The notes: generated by a model from the sequence alone, not told the origin. 64,000 nucleotides of DNA from Ephydatia muelleri (GCA_013339895.1 JABACO010000011.1:993058-1057057); one strand, 5' to 3'; positions 34,821 through 47,778 are shown, numbered from the stretch's first letter. Translations and numbers: made by a program.

Positions 34821-34953
34821 GGGATCGTTTCCGCGAAAAGTTTTTTCAAGATTTTAAATTCTTTAATATTCTAGAAGTCTGAAATGTTCTCTACACATTG
34901 CACATTGCTTCGTACGCACTGAGAATCGGAGTATCAGTCATGGAGTTGTAATT
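34821..34953. mobile_element. MITE, GGGATC-end family, copy 3, truncated
   Basis: Begins GGGATCGTTTCCGCGAAAAG and carries the family interior (TCTAGAAGTCTGAAATGTTC, ACTGAGAATCGGAGTATC). It stops at GGAGTTGTAATTGG, so the right end is missing. Confidence 0.8.
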
Positions 34954-35057
34954 GGCACACGAACCCAGCCCAACTCCTTACACTTTGGATCATTATCGGA
35001 GTGCTTCCTTGCCTCGGCTGCCAAAGCTGCTGCACCCTGTGACGGACTTCACGGAAG

Positions 35058-35083
35058 TGACGTCACGGAACGAAGATACGTCA
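35058..35083 (+). promoter_or_regulatory. CRE/ATF-like sites upstream of ENPP
   Basis: A consensus cAMP-response element TGACGTCA (35058-35065) and a half-site TACGTCA (35077-35083) occur in a short GGAACGAA-type direct repeat. A third TACGTCA (35594-35600) lies about 36 bp before the proposed ENPP start codon. Whether they act is unknown. Confidence 0.3.
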
Positions 35084-35442
35084 CAGAACGAACAAGGCGG
35101 GCAGGCCATACGCTACCAAAATCTAAAAGAAGTGATCCGTCCAATAGCATCATTGGGATTCGGATCCAATAGGATTCAGACATAGGACTATTTAAACAGT
35201 GTGTGTAAGTGGAGAAAAAGAGTTGTATCCTGGTGGCTATAATAATTATACTTTATTTAACCCTCTGACGCGCAGGCGCTTCCAGCTCGGACCGTCACAC
35301 ACCCTCGACCTGTTGTACCTGCCTCAGACTAGTCTCGCCCGCTGATCTAGGGTCTGTCTGAGTTATACATCATTTATGGAATTACGCGACGCAGCAGGGG
35401 GGACCGTTTCGGAGGTACAATCAGAGATAATATCTGGTACAA

Positions 35443-35563
35443 TGGTAGTATTCCAGTACGTAGAGCAACATCTGGCACAACCAGCTCTAGGTCTGCGACA
35501 CCATCGCATTCTAAACGTTTTTTTGTTTCCAGATGTTGTTCTATACGTACGGGAATACTACCA
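35443..35563. repeat. 121-bp inverted-repeat element near ENPP promoter
   Basis: Arms of about 35 bp, TGGTAGTATTCC(A)GTACGTA...ACATCTGG and its imperfect complement ending GGAATACTACCA, separated by about 50 bp. Probably a MITE. It ends about 70 bp upstream of the ENPP start codon. Confidence 0.7.
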
Positions 35564-35635
35564 ATGTGTACTGTAGCCCCAAAATAAAAAAATTACGTCA
35601 TTGAATATTGAGTTCCGCCCCCAAGTCCGCAAGTG

Positions 35636-37402
35636 ATGGCTGAAGAAGCGGTAAGGTCGTACTCCCTCAATTCACCCTCTTTCCTGCTCGATACGCGTGT
35701 ATAGCAGTTGGGTTGCTGCAAATTGGTACCGTATTCACATTTATAGGTTCGCTACTCGACTGGAGAGAAAGCATCGCTGGTACGTGCATTTGTCCTTTAA
35801 ACGTTTCTAAATGCCCAAATGCCCGTCTTCTCTTATAAAGTTGGAAGCGAAAGGCCAGAGGACTCCCCTGAAAAATGGGCACTTTCCCTCGAAGATACTA
35901 ATTTATGTGAGCATCTTTCATAATGCATGAGGCCGACATAATATGTACATGGTCGCCTTAATTTTGGACCCCATTCTCACACGTACAGCTAGTAGTATTG
36001 ATCTTCAGCGTCACCATCGCGGCAATCGTCGGGATAATGTTTGGTCGCTATGCGGTACCATCACCCAGCAGTTCCGCTGCATCGCGGAGTAGCCCTCAAG
36101 CAGAGATATGGTATTCCCGAACCGTGTCAGAAGCCTCCTTCCTACGTTATCTGGCAATTTGTATCTCCCGATAGCGCCAAACCGCCACTTCTTTTGATAT
36201 CCCTTGACGGATTTTGGGCAGGCTATTTGAACCGGTCACTTCCACTTTACCTTCAGAGCTATATAGGTTTGAGTATGAGTCTTTGTGTGAGGGCATATGC
36301 ATGCGTGCACGTATGCAGCACGGGAATGGGACTGTGCTGCATGTGTAGGAACAGTAACGTAGGCTAGTATTGCCCATGTCTCCAACATACATGTCAGTGT
36401 CATGGCTGGCACATAAATAGCTTGGCCAGGTGAGAGGAGCTTGTATGATTGCTGCATTATTATTCCAAGCAAGGGATTACTTAATGCAACATGCAATCAA
36501 GAGCCGCAAAGTGTAAATTGCATATGTCTGTCTAATTCTTCATTGTTTTGAAAACAAATGCTAACTGAATTGTTGTATTGCCATGATCTGACAATGTGTT
36601 GTTTTTGGAGATTGCTATTAGTTTTGAAACCTATCAGCTGTTTGACTATCAGGCTAATCTGACTAACAATCTCACAACCACAACTTAAACATGCATGTGG
36701 GTTTCAGCTCCAAGGGGTTTTGTGGATATAAATATAAGTGGGGTGTTGAATGGGAACAGGGATGGGATATGGAGATTGTAATCATGTGATAACTGTCTCC
36801 CTATCCCTCTCATCACAAACACTCTAGGTGCAACTGGTGTGATTGCTCCCTACATGATACCAGTCTTCCCATCCAAGACATTCCCCAACCATTTCTCTAT
36901 TGTAACGGTAATGGATCACTTAGATTATGTCTGTAACTCTTTTTGAAGTCACTTACATTGTGTGACCATGAGCAGTCACCATTATGCCGCCATAGCCAGG
37001 AGACTGATTTATACGTGGATGTACCTGTAATTTCATCCCACCAGTCTCCCTCCCCCCCCCCTCTCCCACCAACCCATGGCCACCATTCTCCATCGTGGGC
37101 ACACCTAGACCTCCATGCTGTGAATGTTTTGCTGTCTGGTATAAAGTATCATTGCAGCTGCTCATTAAGGGCACCACCCTCCTGGCATTAGTTAAGCTAA
37201 CCAACATGCTTATCAAAATTCGATATTTAAAAGCTGTGATCTGCTCTCATTCTCATCCATTGTTACTAGGGTCTGTACCCCGATGTCCATGGAATCGTTG
37301 ACAACAACTTTTATGATAGTGTCCTAGAGGACTCGTTCTCTATTGGAGGTCAAACGCAGAATGATGTCAAATGGTGGCTGGGAGAACCGGTTAGTGCTTT
37401 GG

Positions 37403-37482
<80 letters not shown>

Positions 37483-40400
37483 AAAGTTGTATGCGATGCT
37501 GAGAACAAGTATTAGACATTAACCTAGCTATGTGTTTGTGAGAAGCATAAGTTGGCATCTCTGTGAGCTAGCTAGCATCTCTTGGCTGATTTTGGAGTTT
37601 AGTATCTATACTTGAGCATTTGGCCAAGTACAAGGTTCTTCACAATGCAGATCTTGTTGAGGCAATACTGTACAAGTAATACTTGCATTTCAGTTTCACC
37701 GAACCATTCACCATCGACTTTCATAGTGTTTCATCCTCATGTGGTTTTGTTTTTGGTTAATGCAAGTGTGTTCAAATCTGTTGTTGTTGTTGTTGTTGCA
37801 TATGGCGTGTCATTCAATGCCAGATCACCCAAAAGACATGCCATTATTCCACCACCTCCTCAGATTTTGTATACATGTTTAGTAAGTTTGGGAAGCTCTA
37901 CAAGTAGATACTAAATTGTGTATGCATATCCTACATCATGAGCACAACTTTTCTCCAGGAACTATAGAGAGGCAACAATTAACTCTTTCACGGGCAACTG
38001 AGCAATATTTCGCCGCAGGTGCTATACTAAAGCCACTCTGTTTATCTAAATCATTAACACTTATGTGTGACAACACATGTCAAAAGTTGTTTCCTGGTCA
38101 TATTAGCGTAAGTTGTTTGCAAACTAGGTTTTCCTGCAACGCAGAAACGCTTATTTCGCACTACATGTGTACAGCAATAATTGGCTTCGTCCGCGGAAGA
38201 GTTAAGCTTTAGTGCATCCATTCTAAGTTCCTGTGTTATTGTACACAGTGGATTGTATGTTGTGTGCCGCTCATATGCATTGCAACACTTTCGCTGCAAG
38301 TCAGAATACTTCATCAAATATAACTGCTCGTGATGTGAGCATATGTCATGTATCGTTGCTGGAGACAGCTTAGAACGTGAGAAGTTCTAACTTATCTGCA
38401 GACACCTCGTGTAACATTTGAACTTAGTGTAGGTTGTTAAAAAGGATGGTCCTACTCTTGAAAAGACTGCACAAATTATGATGTACAACATGTGGACTGG
38501 AATCAGGGACGCAAACCAAAAAATAATTCATAAGGCTTCATGTTTTATTGTGTTTGCATTATGACCACAGCATATTCATTGCTTCCACATGGTGTTCTAT
38601 GTAAAAGCATGGAATTCCTTTAGTTTGTCAACAGAAATACTGAAAAATGGAATAATTTGCCACTACAGGTTTGATTTTAAAATGAAAGAGCTTACTGATG
38701 TATTTTGTATTACACCCGGGAATAATATACTTTTTAAAAATTGCATAGCAATTTTGCTATGCAAAGTCTAAGTTGGTTAGCTACTCAGTTCAGTTGCATA
38801 GCAATTTTTTTCCTCACTGAGATGTGTGATAAATCATGATTCATCATTTGAAATGTGCAGCACTGATTAACAACTACATGTAGCATAACAATTCACAAAG
38901 ATGATAGAAATAAATTATAGCTGGAGCAGATGGCATCTTGCCTTGAGCTCAAGATTCAGACTATGACTCGTCATGTGTCCGCTTGTGTGGACCATAGGGG
39001 AGTCGTGGCTGTGCAAAGAAATGCTTCACTGCAACGTCAGAGCTGAAGTCACTGACAGCTGGACCATCAACACTGATTCACATCAGGTTGTCCAAGGTAT
39101 GCTCTCCCAGCCGAGATCTCCAGTCCGTCTTGATGCGGCACATTGAACTGAACCTCCGCTCCACTTTGGCATTGCTCACCGGAAGCAAGAGGAGGATTTC
39201 AATGAGGAGATGCTAGGTTGGGGAACTGCTTACGGTGACATCTGAGTAGCAGAGCCCAGATATTGGTGCCCTTGATCTGCATTGCACCAGCCCAGTATGT
39301 CTTGAAGGCCCTCCAGTTGTCAATGATACTGGCCATGGCAATGTCATGCTTGAGGAGGAGTGGCTTGAAATGCTCAATCACACCAGAAATCTCTTCGGCG
39401 CCAAAGGAGTCACGGGAGTCATCTGGGCCATGCAGAAACATCCAGTATTTTGACACCTTTCATCACATTGGATGACTGGAGATCATCAAACCGATTCTCA
39501 AGGCAGGCTGAGATTGCATCAACGTATGCTGACCGGCTGTTGTGGAATGCGTCAAGGACATTCTGACGAACAGCAGTGAGCATGACACCACGGAACTCTG
39601 CTTTATCCTGCTCACAATCCACTGACATGATAAACTTTGCAAGCTCTGATGTTGGATCCAATGTGTCACCCTTCAAATATTTCAATGATGACAGAAGGGA
39701 CTTGAGCTTGGCAATACAGAACAACAGGTCCACAGAGTCAGCTTGGAGTGAACACGAGAAGCTGGCTAGTGGATTGCAGAGGCACTCATAGAATAGGGTA
39801 TGCAGCACAAACTTGAATGATGTCAGTTTCTTGACGTAGCCACTGAATCGGATCTTGTCAACAGACTTCAAGTTGGATTCGTCACAAGACATGGACTTCA
39901 GGTGTGCCACGATGACTGGGTAGCCAAGCAGAAGGGTACTCAGTGCACGTGATTTGTGCTGGAGCCACCTTGTTCCATTGACCTTGTCACGTTTACGAAT
40001 ACTTTCCTCCATCACCTCGGCTAACGTCTGAAGCTCATGCAATCTCTTAGGACTCTTCTCATATGTGTAATGAAGGTTGAGGAGCATCATTGGGATTTCA
40101 TCCAGGAAGGAAGTAGAGCACGCATCCTTGGCAGCCAATTCAAGCCGATGATTCATTCAATGAACTACTACACGCCAAGGCATGTCTTCCTTCAGTAGGG
40201 CCGAGAGACCATGATGAACACCCAAGTTGACAGCTGCACAGTCGACGCAAATGCTAACCAACCGGTTCCTCAGGTCCAGTTTGGCACATTTTTCCATCAG
40301 CAGTGTCTGGATTCCAATGGACGTGGCATCAGAAACATTGGCCAAACAGGCACTTCGGATATCTGTCAGAATTGATGAAACTCACATATCATTTCCTTCT

Positions 40401-43400
40401 CCTGAATGCTGCTATCCGTGGAGCCATCCAGTGAGACAGTCACAAAGCGAGAAGCACATATTTCATCAGGTGTATCGTCCTGCGAGCAATCTCCGATGAT
40501 GTTGGTGAACTCCTGGCACTTGTGCTCCATTCCATACGTACTGCCTAGTGACACTCCATGTCACTTCTCCAATTCTACTATTGCAGGATATTTGGTAAAG
40601 GGGATTTCCTTCTTGGCCAACATGTAGGCAGCGTCAAATAGTTTGCCGACGCAACTGGACTCCTCTGTCGTTGCAGACGCGAACGCTTTCCTGAGAGGAT
40701 TGGACTCAAGATGGAGCTGATCGTCCGGGTTGGTTGTAGCTCCATATTTACAGCCTTGCTGTGCATGTCGGACTTCTTGTGCTTTGCCACATTGTCTGTC
40801 TTTAGGGCACTTCCGACTATCCCGTCGATGAAAGCAGGGCTGTAGTTCCTGATTGCTTTGAGGCGATCAACATGCTTAGAACAAAAGATACGGGAGACTT
40901 TTCCTTCCGATTCATCCCATTGCAACCACTCACCAACACTATCTAATTCCTTCGACCACTTTTGTGCAGTGGTCAGATTTGCCATCATCGTGTCGATATC
41001 ACGCTAGTCTGTACAATCACAGTGATGAAATTATGGCAACGAAGTGGAAGCCATATATTAATCGACGTGTCTTCTTTTGTACCGTACATACACTCTCTTC
41101 GCGTAGCATGTGTCTGTAAGCGTGGGTGGATCAATACTGTGATGGCACATTCGAAAACATTACAACTTCGCATCGCAGTTTTTCTGCAACAAATTTAAAA
41201 AGTGTTTCGCACCTTATAAAAACTGCATCGCAAAATGCGATGTGATACCGGTTAAATTATTCCCTGTACACTGATATTTTTTGTCCTGTTTTACTGAGAT
41301 GTGCTCCAGAACAATAAAATCAAGTACTGGTTAGTAATATCACAAATTATTAATTTAGCTATGCATTAAGCTTCTTTGTTACAATATCATGCATTAAATT
41401 ATGTGACAGATCGTTACAGCAATATTAGCAGCCAAATATGCAGGGTTACAGAAATTCATTATACCAAATCTTGCAATCAGATATAATTAATAAGGTGATA
41501 ATTTGTAATTACACTCTCAATCATGGTAAATAAGTACACCAAATTTCATGCAATTCTGAGATGGTGTGGTTCCATTGACTGGGTGATCTGCCATGAAATG
41601 ACCCATGCATGCGTGTATTTCGTGTGTATAGTTGTGTGTGGGGTCTTAAAATTAATGCATTTTCCATTAGGTGTGGGTCACAGCTAAGAAGCAAGGCCTG
41701 AGGACAGCTGTGTACTTCTGGCCTGGCTCTGAAGTGCCCATACAGGGTAGGTCTTTCACATCATCAATAGCGACTTTATTAATCTATATTTGAAAGCAAT
41801 ATCACACCAGTATCACTAAAATGATGCTTTGCACAGCGCACTTTGTGGTTCAAAGTTAGAGCAACTGCGTATTGGTAGAAAGGACTTTGGTGCCAAGGAA
41901 TAACTCAAGATGTTGAACTTGGTCATTATAGCTATCCCTGCATGCTGGAATATCATATTGCATTATACACGCAAATATTTCTAACTTCCTCTGTAATTTC
42001 AAAACTCCAGGCATGTTTGAAAATATCATTCTCTCTCGTTAAAAAATGACCATAGAACACAAATGACTAGGAGCTTTTGCTTCACAATACTATAGCTCAT
42101 GCCAAAGAGGCTAGCCCAGTCTCATTCCATTAGTTGACTTGGGCCTTATTACAGGCCTCTGCATGACCTGTGTGTGCAAGCATACAAATGTCTCTCATGG
42201 TCACATGATCTCTGCACACTCATCTTTGCAGGTATTTATCCAGACATCTATTTTCAGTACTCTACGTAAGTATACACACATGTTTACTAACCCGAATATC
42301 AAGTGGTGCATTGATAACAGGAGCACACCTTTTGCTCAGCGGGTTTCAACGGTTCTGAGTTGGTTCGACTTTATTCAAGAGAAGAGGTTGCTAAGAAGCT
42401 TTATTTAATGACATCACAATGATTTCAATATCTGTAGACCTCAGTTCATGGCTCTTTACTTCAATAAACCCGATGAAGAAGGGCATACTTATGGTCCTTT
42501 CTCTGCTCAGGTGGCTTTATTAAGAAGATGCAAATGGGGTTGGATCGTAACTCTTTCGTCTTCCCGCCCACCTCTTGTGCCCACTCACTTCCACTGCCAC
42601 GCCCCTCCTTTCCTCTCACTCCACCCACTTCCTGTACCACACCCTTCTTTTCCCCTCCTATCCTCAACACCCCTCAGGTTGACGAAGCAGTGGGTGAAGT
42701 TGATGCAATATTGCAGACACTATTTGTTGGTTTGGCAGAGCGGAATATTTCCAATTGCGTCAATGTCATGATAGTATCTGATCATGGTATGTCCACTTCA
42801 GATGTATCTACTGACGTACATGTATGAGGTGGGCTCAGCTAGCTGTGCAAGGATTTCACCATAATAGTGTGTAGACAAGTGTGCTAAATGGTTTGTGTTA
42901 GTGACAATAAATGATTGAAACGTTATGCTACAGAAACTGTGGACACTATACTGTGGACACTATACTGTGGACACTATACTGTGGACACTGCAGACATTTT
43001 AATATGCTGTTGACATGATACTGTAGAAATTATACTGGAGACGTTGGAGATATTGTACTGCAGACATTAGACATTATACTGTAGAGATTAGTATACTGTA
43101 GACATACTATAGACATACTATAGACACACTATAGACATATTATAGACATACTATAGACAAAATATTATAATATACACATGCTGGAGAGATTATACTGTAG
43201 ATGTGTTCTTTTTTTTACATTCTGTCTGTCAACTGCTGGTGTATTTTTATTGTTTGACACTTGTTTTATTACTTTGTTCAAATTTGCTTTGCTTTTGTAT
43301 TCAGATGTACAGGTAGCTCCAAACTAGAATATACTTGCAGTAGCATCCTATTTATCTATTGTGAGGTGGCTCACCCACTGTACTCTCATGTAATAACGAT

Positions 43401-46032
43401 CTCGTTTAACTCTCACCAACTGCACTTGCAACATGGCTCAGATCATCAGATGAGTAGCATACAATTCATTTGCCTATTCAGGGCCCGCGGAACAGTATTA
43501 AAAGTGGGGCAGAGGGCTGACATCTTTCGAGCTAAAATGAATAATATTTATGTACAGTTGCATGGATAATTTAATAATGTACTCTAATAAAAGTTAGTTT
43601 ACATGCATACGATTTAGACACCACTATGATCCTTCAATGATGATAATTTCTAATTTATATTTTAAGCCCGAAAATGGGGGGGGGGGGGAGGCTTATAACT
43701 ATGATATTGTACCCTACAGTAATGAGCAATAAAGAGGATCCTCCTTCCAATTTAGCACATGCTTCAACTTCTTGTGATGCTTGTCATTTGAGTTCGTATT
43801 GAGTTCATACCTACAACCTTCTGTGTTATAATTTTAATCACTATTCTAGGAATGGCAGCATTGAACAGCAGCCTTTTTGTATCCTTCAATGAGGTCAGTT
43901 ACAGTTGCTAACTTAGGTTGAGTATTGATAGAATCACCTTATGGCAGTCAGATTGGGCACATAGCTCTTAGGTAGGCTAAATATGTCTCTAATCGGTCAG
44001 GATGAAGTGAATGCTATGCAATGTTTTTGGATGTAAAGCATAAGAGGTAGGAAGATAGGTGGGAAAGAGAGGGAGAGGGTGGGGCAGAGAATGACTTGCA
44101 GGAAGGAGGTAGGGCTGTATGTATGGCATTCTTCATTTTAAAATCCTTTTTCAGAGGGAAGCATATAATGATGTGCTAACTTCATTACAGTGTGGAATGC
44201 TACCCATCGTTTTTTTTCTTTGCAATGCTATTCATTGTTTGGTTTAAAAAATATTATTATGGTATTTACTTTTTCTGCAGGTCATTCCATCCAACTTTAC
44301 AGCTAATGTGTCATTTGAAAGTTATGGAGTGAATGCACAAATCAATGTCACTGAAGGTTGGAATATGCATCTCTTTCATTTTCATTTTTTTAATCTGACT
44401 TATTTTCTGTAACTCTCAATTTAGGGCTTATTGATGAGGTGTTCAAAGGAATTTTAAATGTTAGTTTAAAAGAAAATAAGCCTTCCTTCCAACTTAAGCA
44501 TTGCAATGTGTATGTCACAATATCGCAGACTCGTTAGCTGCATCATGCCAAGTGCTTCTGTGCCTGCTGCACCATAGTCTCCACATACTGACATACATGA
44601 CACCTCTGCTGCACCATAGTCTCCACATACATGACACCTCTGCTGCACCATAGTCTCCACATACATGACACCTCTGCTGCACCATAGCCTCCACATACAC
44701 GACACCTCTGCTGCACCATAGTCTCCACATACATGACACCTCTGCTGCACCATAGCCTCCACATACACGACACCTCTGCTGCACCATAGCCTCCACATAC
44801 ACGACACCTCTGCTGCACCATAGTCTCCACATACATGACACCTTATACTCACATGCCTTCAATATTTTCCACGCCCACAACACACAACACTTCACCTGTA
44901 CACACACTTCACAGAATACAGTCACGAATAATCTGCCCTTCACTCCTTACAAGATAAAGGATGTTCCATCGCGCTTCCAAATTGCTAAGTACAACCCACA
45001 GTCAGTTGCAAGGACATTGTGATGGGTCTGTGTATGGTTGTTGGATTACATTGTATAGATTAATTATCATATTCTGTATACGCTATCCCAAATTGCCAAT
45101 TGTGCATGAGAAGGGTTTTCATAAACAAAGCTGTGCATTTTGATGTGCAAATATTTTTCAAGCAGCTGTAGATTGAAATGCACCCCCCTTGTCTACAAAT
45201 CAAGTGTGTGTCAACAATGTCATTTAGGTCAAAGAAATTGTGTTCAGCCATGTATCCATTTGCGTGTCTGTATGAAGTGTCTTCTTGAACGTACTTCAAT
45301 GGTTGTGCATGTTGAATTGGTCAGTGTGAAGTCATTTTGATGATTATACTTGCAGACGGTATGGTGACATCTATTTACTTGGAAATCTTGGATCTTATAT
45401 TAATAAGGCGTGAGTCGTAACACCTTATGTAAACTGCAAGAAAGACATTTTGCACATGCGTCCATTGTTTCAGTGGATCAGTTTCTCAGCTTGGCAACCA
45501 TGGATATGACAACCTGTTTAGTGAGATGCAGGTACTGTTAGTGGGTTTGGACTAAGGAGTAGGACTCACCTGAGTTTTATCTGCAGAGCATATTTGTGGC
45601 CCATGGTCCTGCATTCAAGCAAGGCAATTATTCAAAGCCTGTTGATAGCATCAATCTATACAACTTAATGTGCGGTAAGTGTTTCTGTGCACGAAGCATT
45701 TCATTTGCGGCCAACTGTGAGTTGCACTTTGCGCTGTACAGTTTCATACAACACACTCAAGTGAAAAAATGTATTTAAAACAATGGCACAATCTAGCATC
45801 AGCAGGTGGTCTTTATGGGGCATTTTCAGTATTAAGATTCGGAAAATGTATATATACACACATTTCTGACAGTGGGTGGAGGATATATGTGGCCAGGCTA
45901 TTCATAATCAGTTTTTTAAATGTATTTTATTTTTATATCTCCATAGAACTCTTAAAGATAACGCCCAGTCGAAATAACGGAACAAGTGGGGCACTTGATT
46001 ATATGCTGAAGACTCTTCCCACAGCTCGGTGA
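35636..46032 (+). CDS. ENPP: Ectonucleotide pyrophosphatase/phosphodiesterase (ENPP family)
   Basis: Zinc-dependent phosphodiesterase of the alkaline phosphatase superfamily that cleaves extracellular nucleotides or phospholipids. I assembled 18 exons: 35636-35650, 35989-36054, 36104-36266, 36828-36907, 37270-37389, 41671-41746, 42232-42265, 42321-42386, 42438-42510, 42678-42786, 43850-43893, 44281-44356, 44425-44459, 44915-45000, 45356-45409, 45474-45531, 45587-45674, 45947-46032. Phases agree and give 442 residues. MAEEA is followed by a signal anchor (LVVLIFSVTIAAIVGIMF), suggesting a type II membrane protein. Metal and catalytic motifs are all present: LISLDGFW, nucleophile Thr in PSKTFPNH, GLYPDVHGIVDNN, NKPDEEGH, SDHG and GNHGYDN. 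There are no somatomedin-B or nuclease-like domains, as in ENPP4/5/6/7. The 49-bp intron 2 is inferred from the frame change and is the weakest point. Confidence 0.9.
36285..36345. repeat. Dispersed repeat of about 60-70 bp, copy 2 (ENPP intron 3)
   Basis: GTGTGAGGGCATATGCATGC then GTGCACGTATGCAGCACGGG and AATGGGACTGTGCTGCATGTG. It is nearly identical to 34739-34811 apart from a short indel. It lies 20 bp after the exon 3 donor. Confidence 0.8.
37407..37481. repeat. (TG)n microsatellite, ENPP intron 5
   Basis: About 36 uninterrupted TG dinucleotides starting shortly after the exon 5 donor. Confidence 0.95.
38960..40988 (-). pseudogene. hAT-type transposase (ZNF862/KIAA1586-like), dead, antisense in ENPP intron 5
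   Basis: Minus-strand reading shows an N-terminal TTF/BED-like zinc region (IFCSKHVDRLKAIRNYSPAF...VAKHKKSDMHSKAV). Then come SLDGSTDSS, CVDCAAVNLGVHHGLSALLK and MNHRLELAAKDACST, followed by VNGTRWLQHKSRALSTLL. It ends with the hAT dimerisation region EILLLLPVSNAKVERRFSSM then RIKTDWRSRLGEHTLDNLM. Disablements include an in-frame TGA before MNHRLE (about 40157), a frame change near 40350, another near 40560-40580 and one near 39440. This order is known from hAT transposases and domesticated ZNF862-type proteins. Terminal repeats and target duplication were not identified. Confidence 0.8.
42937..43200. repeat. Degenerate TATACTGTGGACAC repeat, ENPP intron 10
   Basis: Perfect 14-bp units TATACTGTGGACAC near 42950-42990 decay into TATACTGTAGA and CATACTATAGA variants up to 43200. 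Intronic and non-coding. Confidence 0.85.
44535..44842. repeat. 34-bp minisatellite with two variants, ENPP intron 13
   Basis: Unit CATGACACCTCTGCTGCACC ATAGTCTCCACATA, about eight to nine copies. Two unit types alternate: TAGTCTCC..ACATGACA and TAGCCTCC..ACACGACA, with the two substitutions always linked. Confirmed splice sites flank the array (donor 44460, acceptor 44914), so the long minus-strand open frames in it are artefacts. Confidence 0.9.
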
Positions 46033-46670
46033 AGATGTCGTATATGTAACCTTTCTTGTCTGGTGTGCTCCTATACATCGGTTTACGTATAGTAGGAGAA
46101 TCTCTAGTTGTGTTATCGTTAGTGCTATTATACACATAGGATGTGAGACGATTGCATTTGTACTGATATGTACGACGTGTTAATTGGATCAGCCTGGTCG
46201 AAATGCAGGTAAAGATCATCCAGTTACATTGGCATCCATCTGCACATTGTTGAATATTGCTAGTGTCTTGGCTTGTTAGGCACTTGGTAAGAGTCACATA
46301 TGCATATTAAGTACAAGACTGGAAAATGTTAATCTCCAATACCTGTATCGTTTAGAAATTATATTGAACTCTTTGTTCAAACTTCTAACGCTATTTCTTT
46401 TAGAGAAGAGAGTTCAAGACATGGATTGACCCAACTCATATACATGGAAGATTCAGCATATCCCCTTCTCTACCATTCTTCTCCGCCTTCTCTGCATGTG
46501 CTATGTAATGCCCTATAGTAAATGCATTCATGTAGGTGTTTGAAGTGCTTGCATGGTATCATACCTTCGGTGCCCAACCTAGTCTCGCACACCATAAGAC
46601 ATATTCGACGGCAGGGGTCATTTGCTCCTCCCGTCTCCAGTCCCTTCATCAAAGTGCGAAGTACACCCTG
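46033..46670. other. ENPP 3' flank, no gene seen
   Basis: No supportable gene. No canonical AATAAA was pinned down immediately after the ENPP stop codon. Confidence 0.45.
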
Positions 46671-46678
46671 ATCTGTGT

Positions 46679-46732
46679 CACACACACACACACACAATAA
46701 CACACACACATACACATACACACACAACAACG
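46679..46732. repeat. (CA)n-rich microsatellite
   Basis: Interrupted CACACA and ACATACAC repeats of about 54 bp. Confidence 0.9.
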
Positions 46733-47004
46733 CAACTCATATACACGAGTCATGCTTCAATCACAAACTTATACCGCTTGGTACTCCACTTGCACTCTGG
46801 CCCACAGTCATATATAACTCCAGTACTATATCCTATAAGCCTTTCATTTTTGTGTTTATATATGTATTCACCTTATATGCAATTTCCCTTGTTTGTTTTT
46901 TCCTACTGGCGTCGCTTAGACTACGTAGAGGGATGTATTTATCTTTGGTTAAAAAATAGACTTATTGAGCTACTGATCTTTAAGAAACTGTTTATATTCA
47001 TATC

Positions 47005-47150
47005 CAATACGCTCATGTCCCATCACCTACACTAGATGCTCATGTCCCATTACCTACACTAGATGCTCATGTCCCATTGTGATCACCTACACTAGATGCT
47101 CATGTCCCATCACCTACACTAGATGCTCATGTACCATCACCTACACTAGT
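47005..47150. repeat. 27-bp minisatellite, five units
   Basis: Unit CTCATGTCCCATCACCTACA CTAGATG with small variations (TTACC for TCACC; one 7-bp insertion GTGATCA). It merges into the following TG tract. Confidence 0.9.
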
Positions 47151-47184
47151 GTGTATGTGTGTTATTGTGTATGTGTGTGTGTGT

Positions 47185-47247
<63 letters not shown>
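47151..47247. repeat. (TG)n microsatellite
   Basis: A long TG tract with a few TATG interruptions. Confidence 0.95.
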
Positions 47248-47778
47248 ATTGCCAGCTATTTCGGACGCTCATTACGTATTCCTGACGCGTAATTGCAAAC
47301 GTCCGTTAATTTTCCGTGCACGCGCTCGTTGAAATGTACGGAGTGACTTACACAATTTGTCCTCTACAAGTCTTAAATGCATATATTGATTTTTCCAGAA
47401 TTCAGGGAGATCAAAGGTATTGCCTTATATCGTTCTGAACTTTAATACAAATTTTTAGTCCTCATTTAGTAGTGTCCTCATTCAAGTAACTGCATTTCTA
47501 TAAGTATAGAAATCTTAAACAAAGCAGTGTTTTTTCATGACTTTTGTCATTTTTTCTGCGTATTGGTGAAAGAAGTTAAGTTTTCCAGAATTTGTAATGT
47601 TCATAAAATCATCACTGAAGATTTTTGACTGTATTTTAGCCTTTTACATCCTGTTTTAATAGTGTTCAAGGTCATTTTTAGTCATCAAGGTTCACTCAGC
47701 GGCCATTGTAATACTGATGTTACCATTACGTATACTGTTGCCGTGATGACAGGTTAGAGCTGAACTGGACGGAAATAT
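47248..47778. other. Intergenic, no gene seen
   Basis: AT-rich unique sequence without supportable features. Confidence 0.5.

Noticed and set aside
44466-44943. Minus-strand frames with repeated CMWRLWCSRG
   Set aside because: 34-bp minisatellite inside an ENPP intron.
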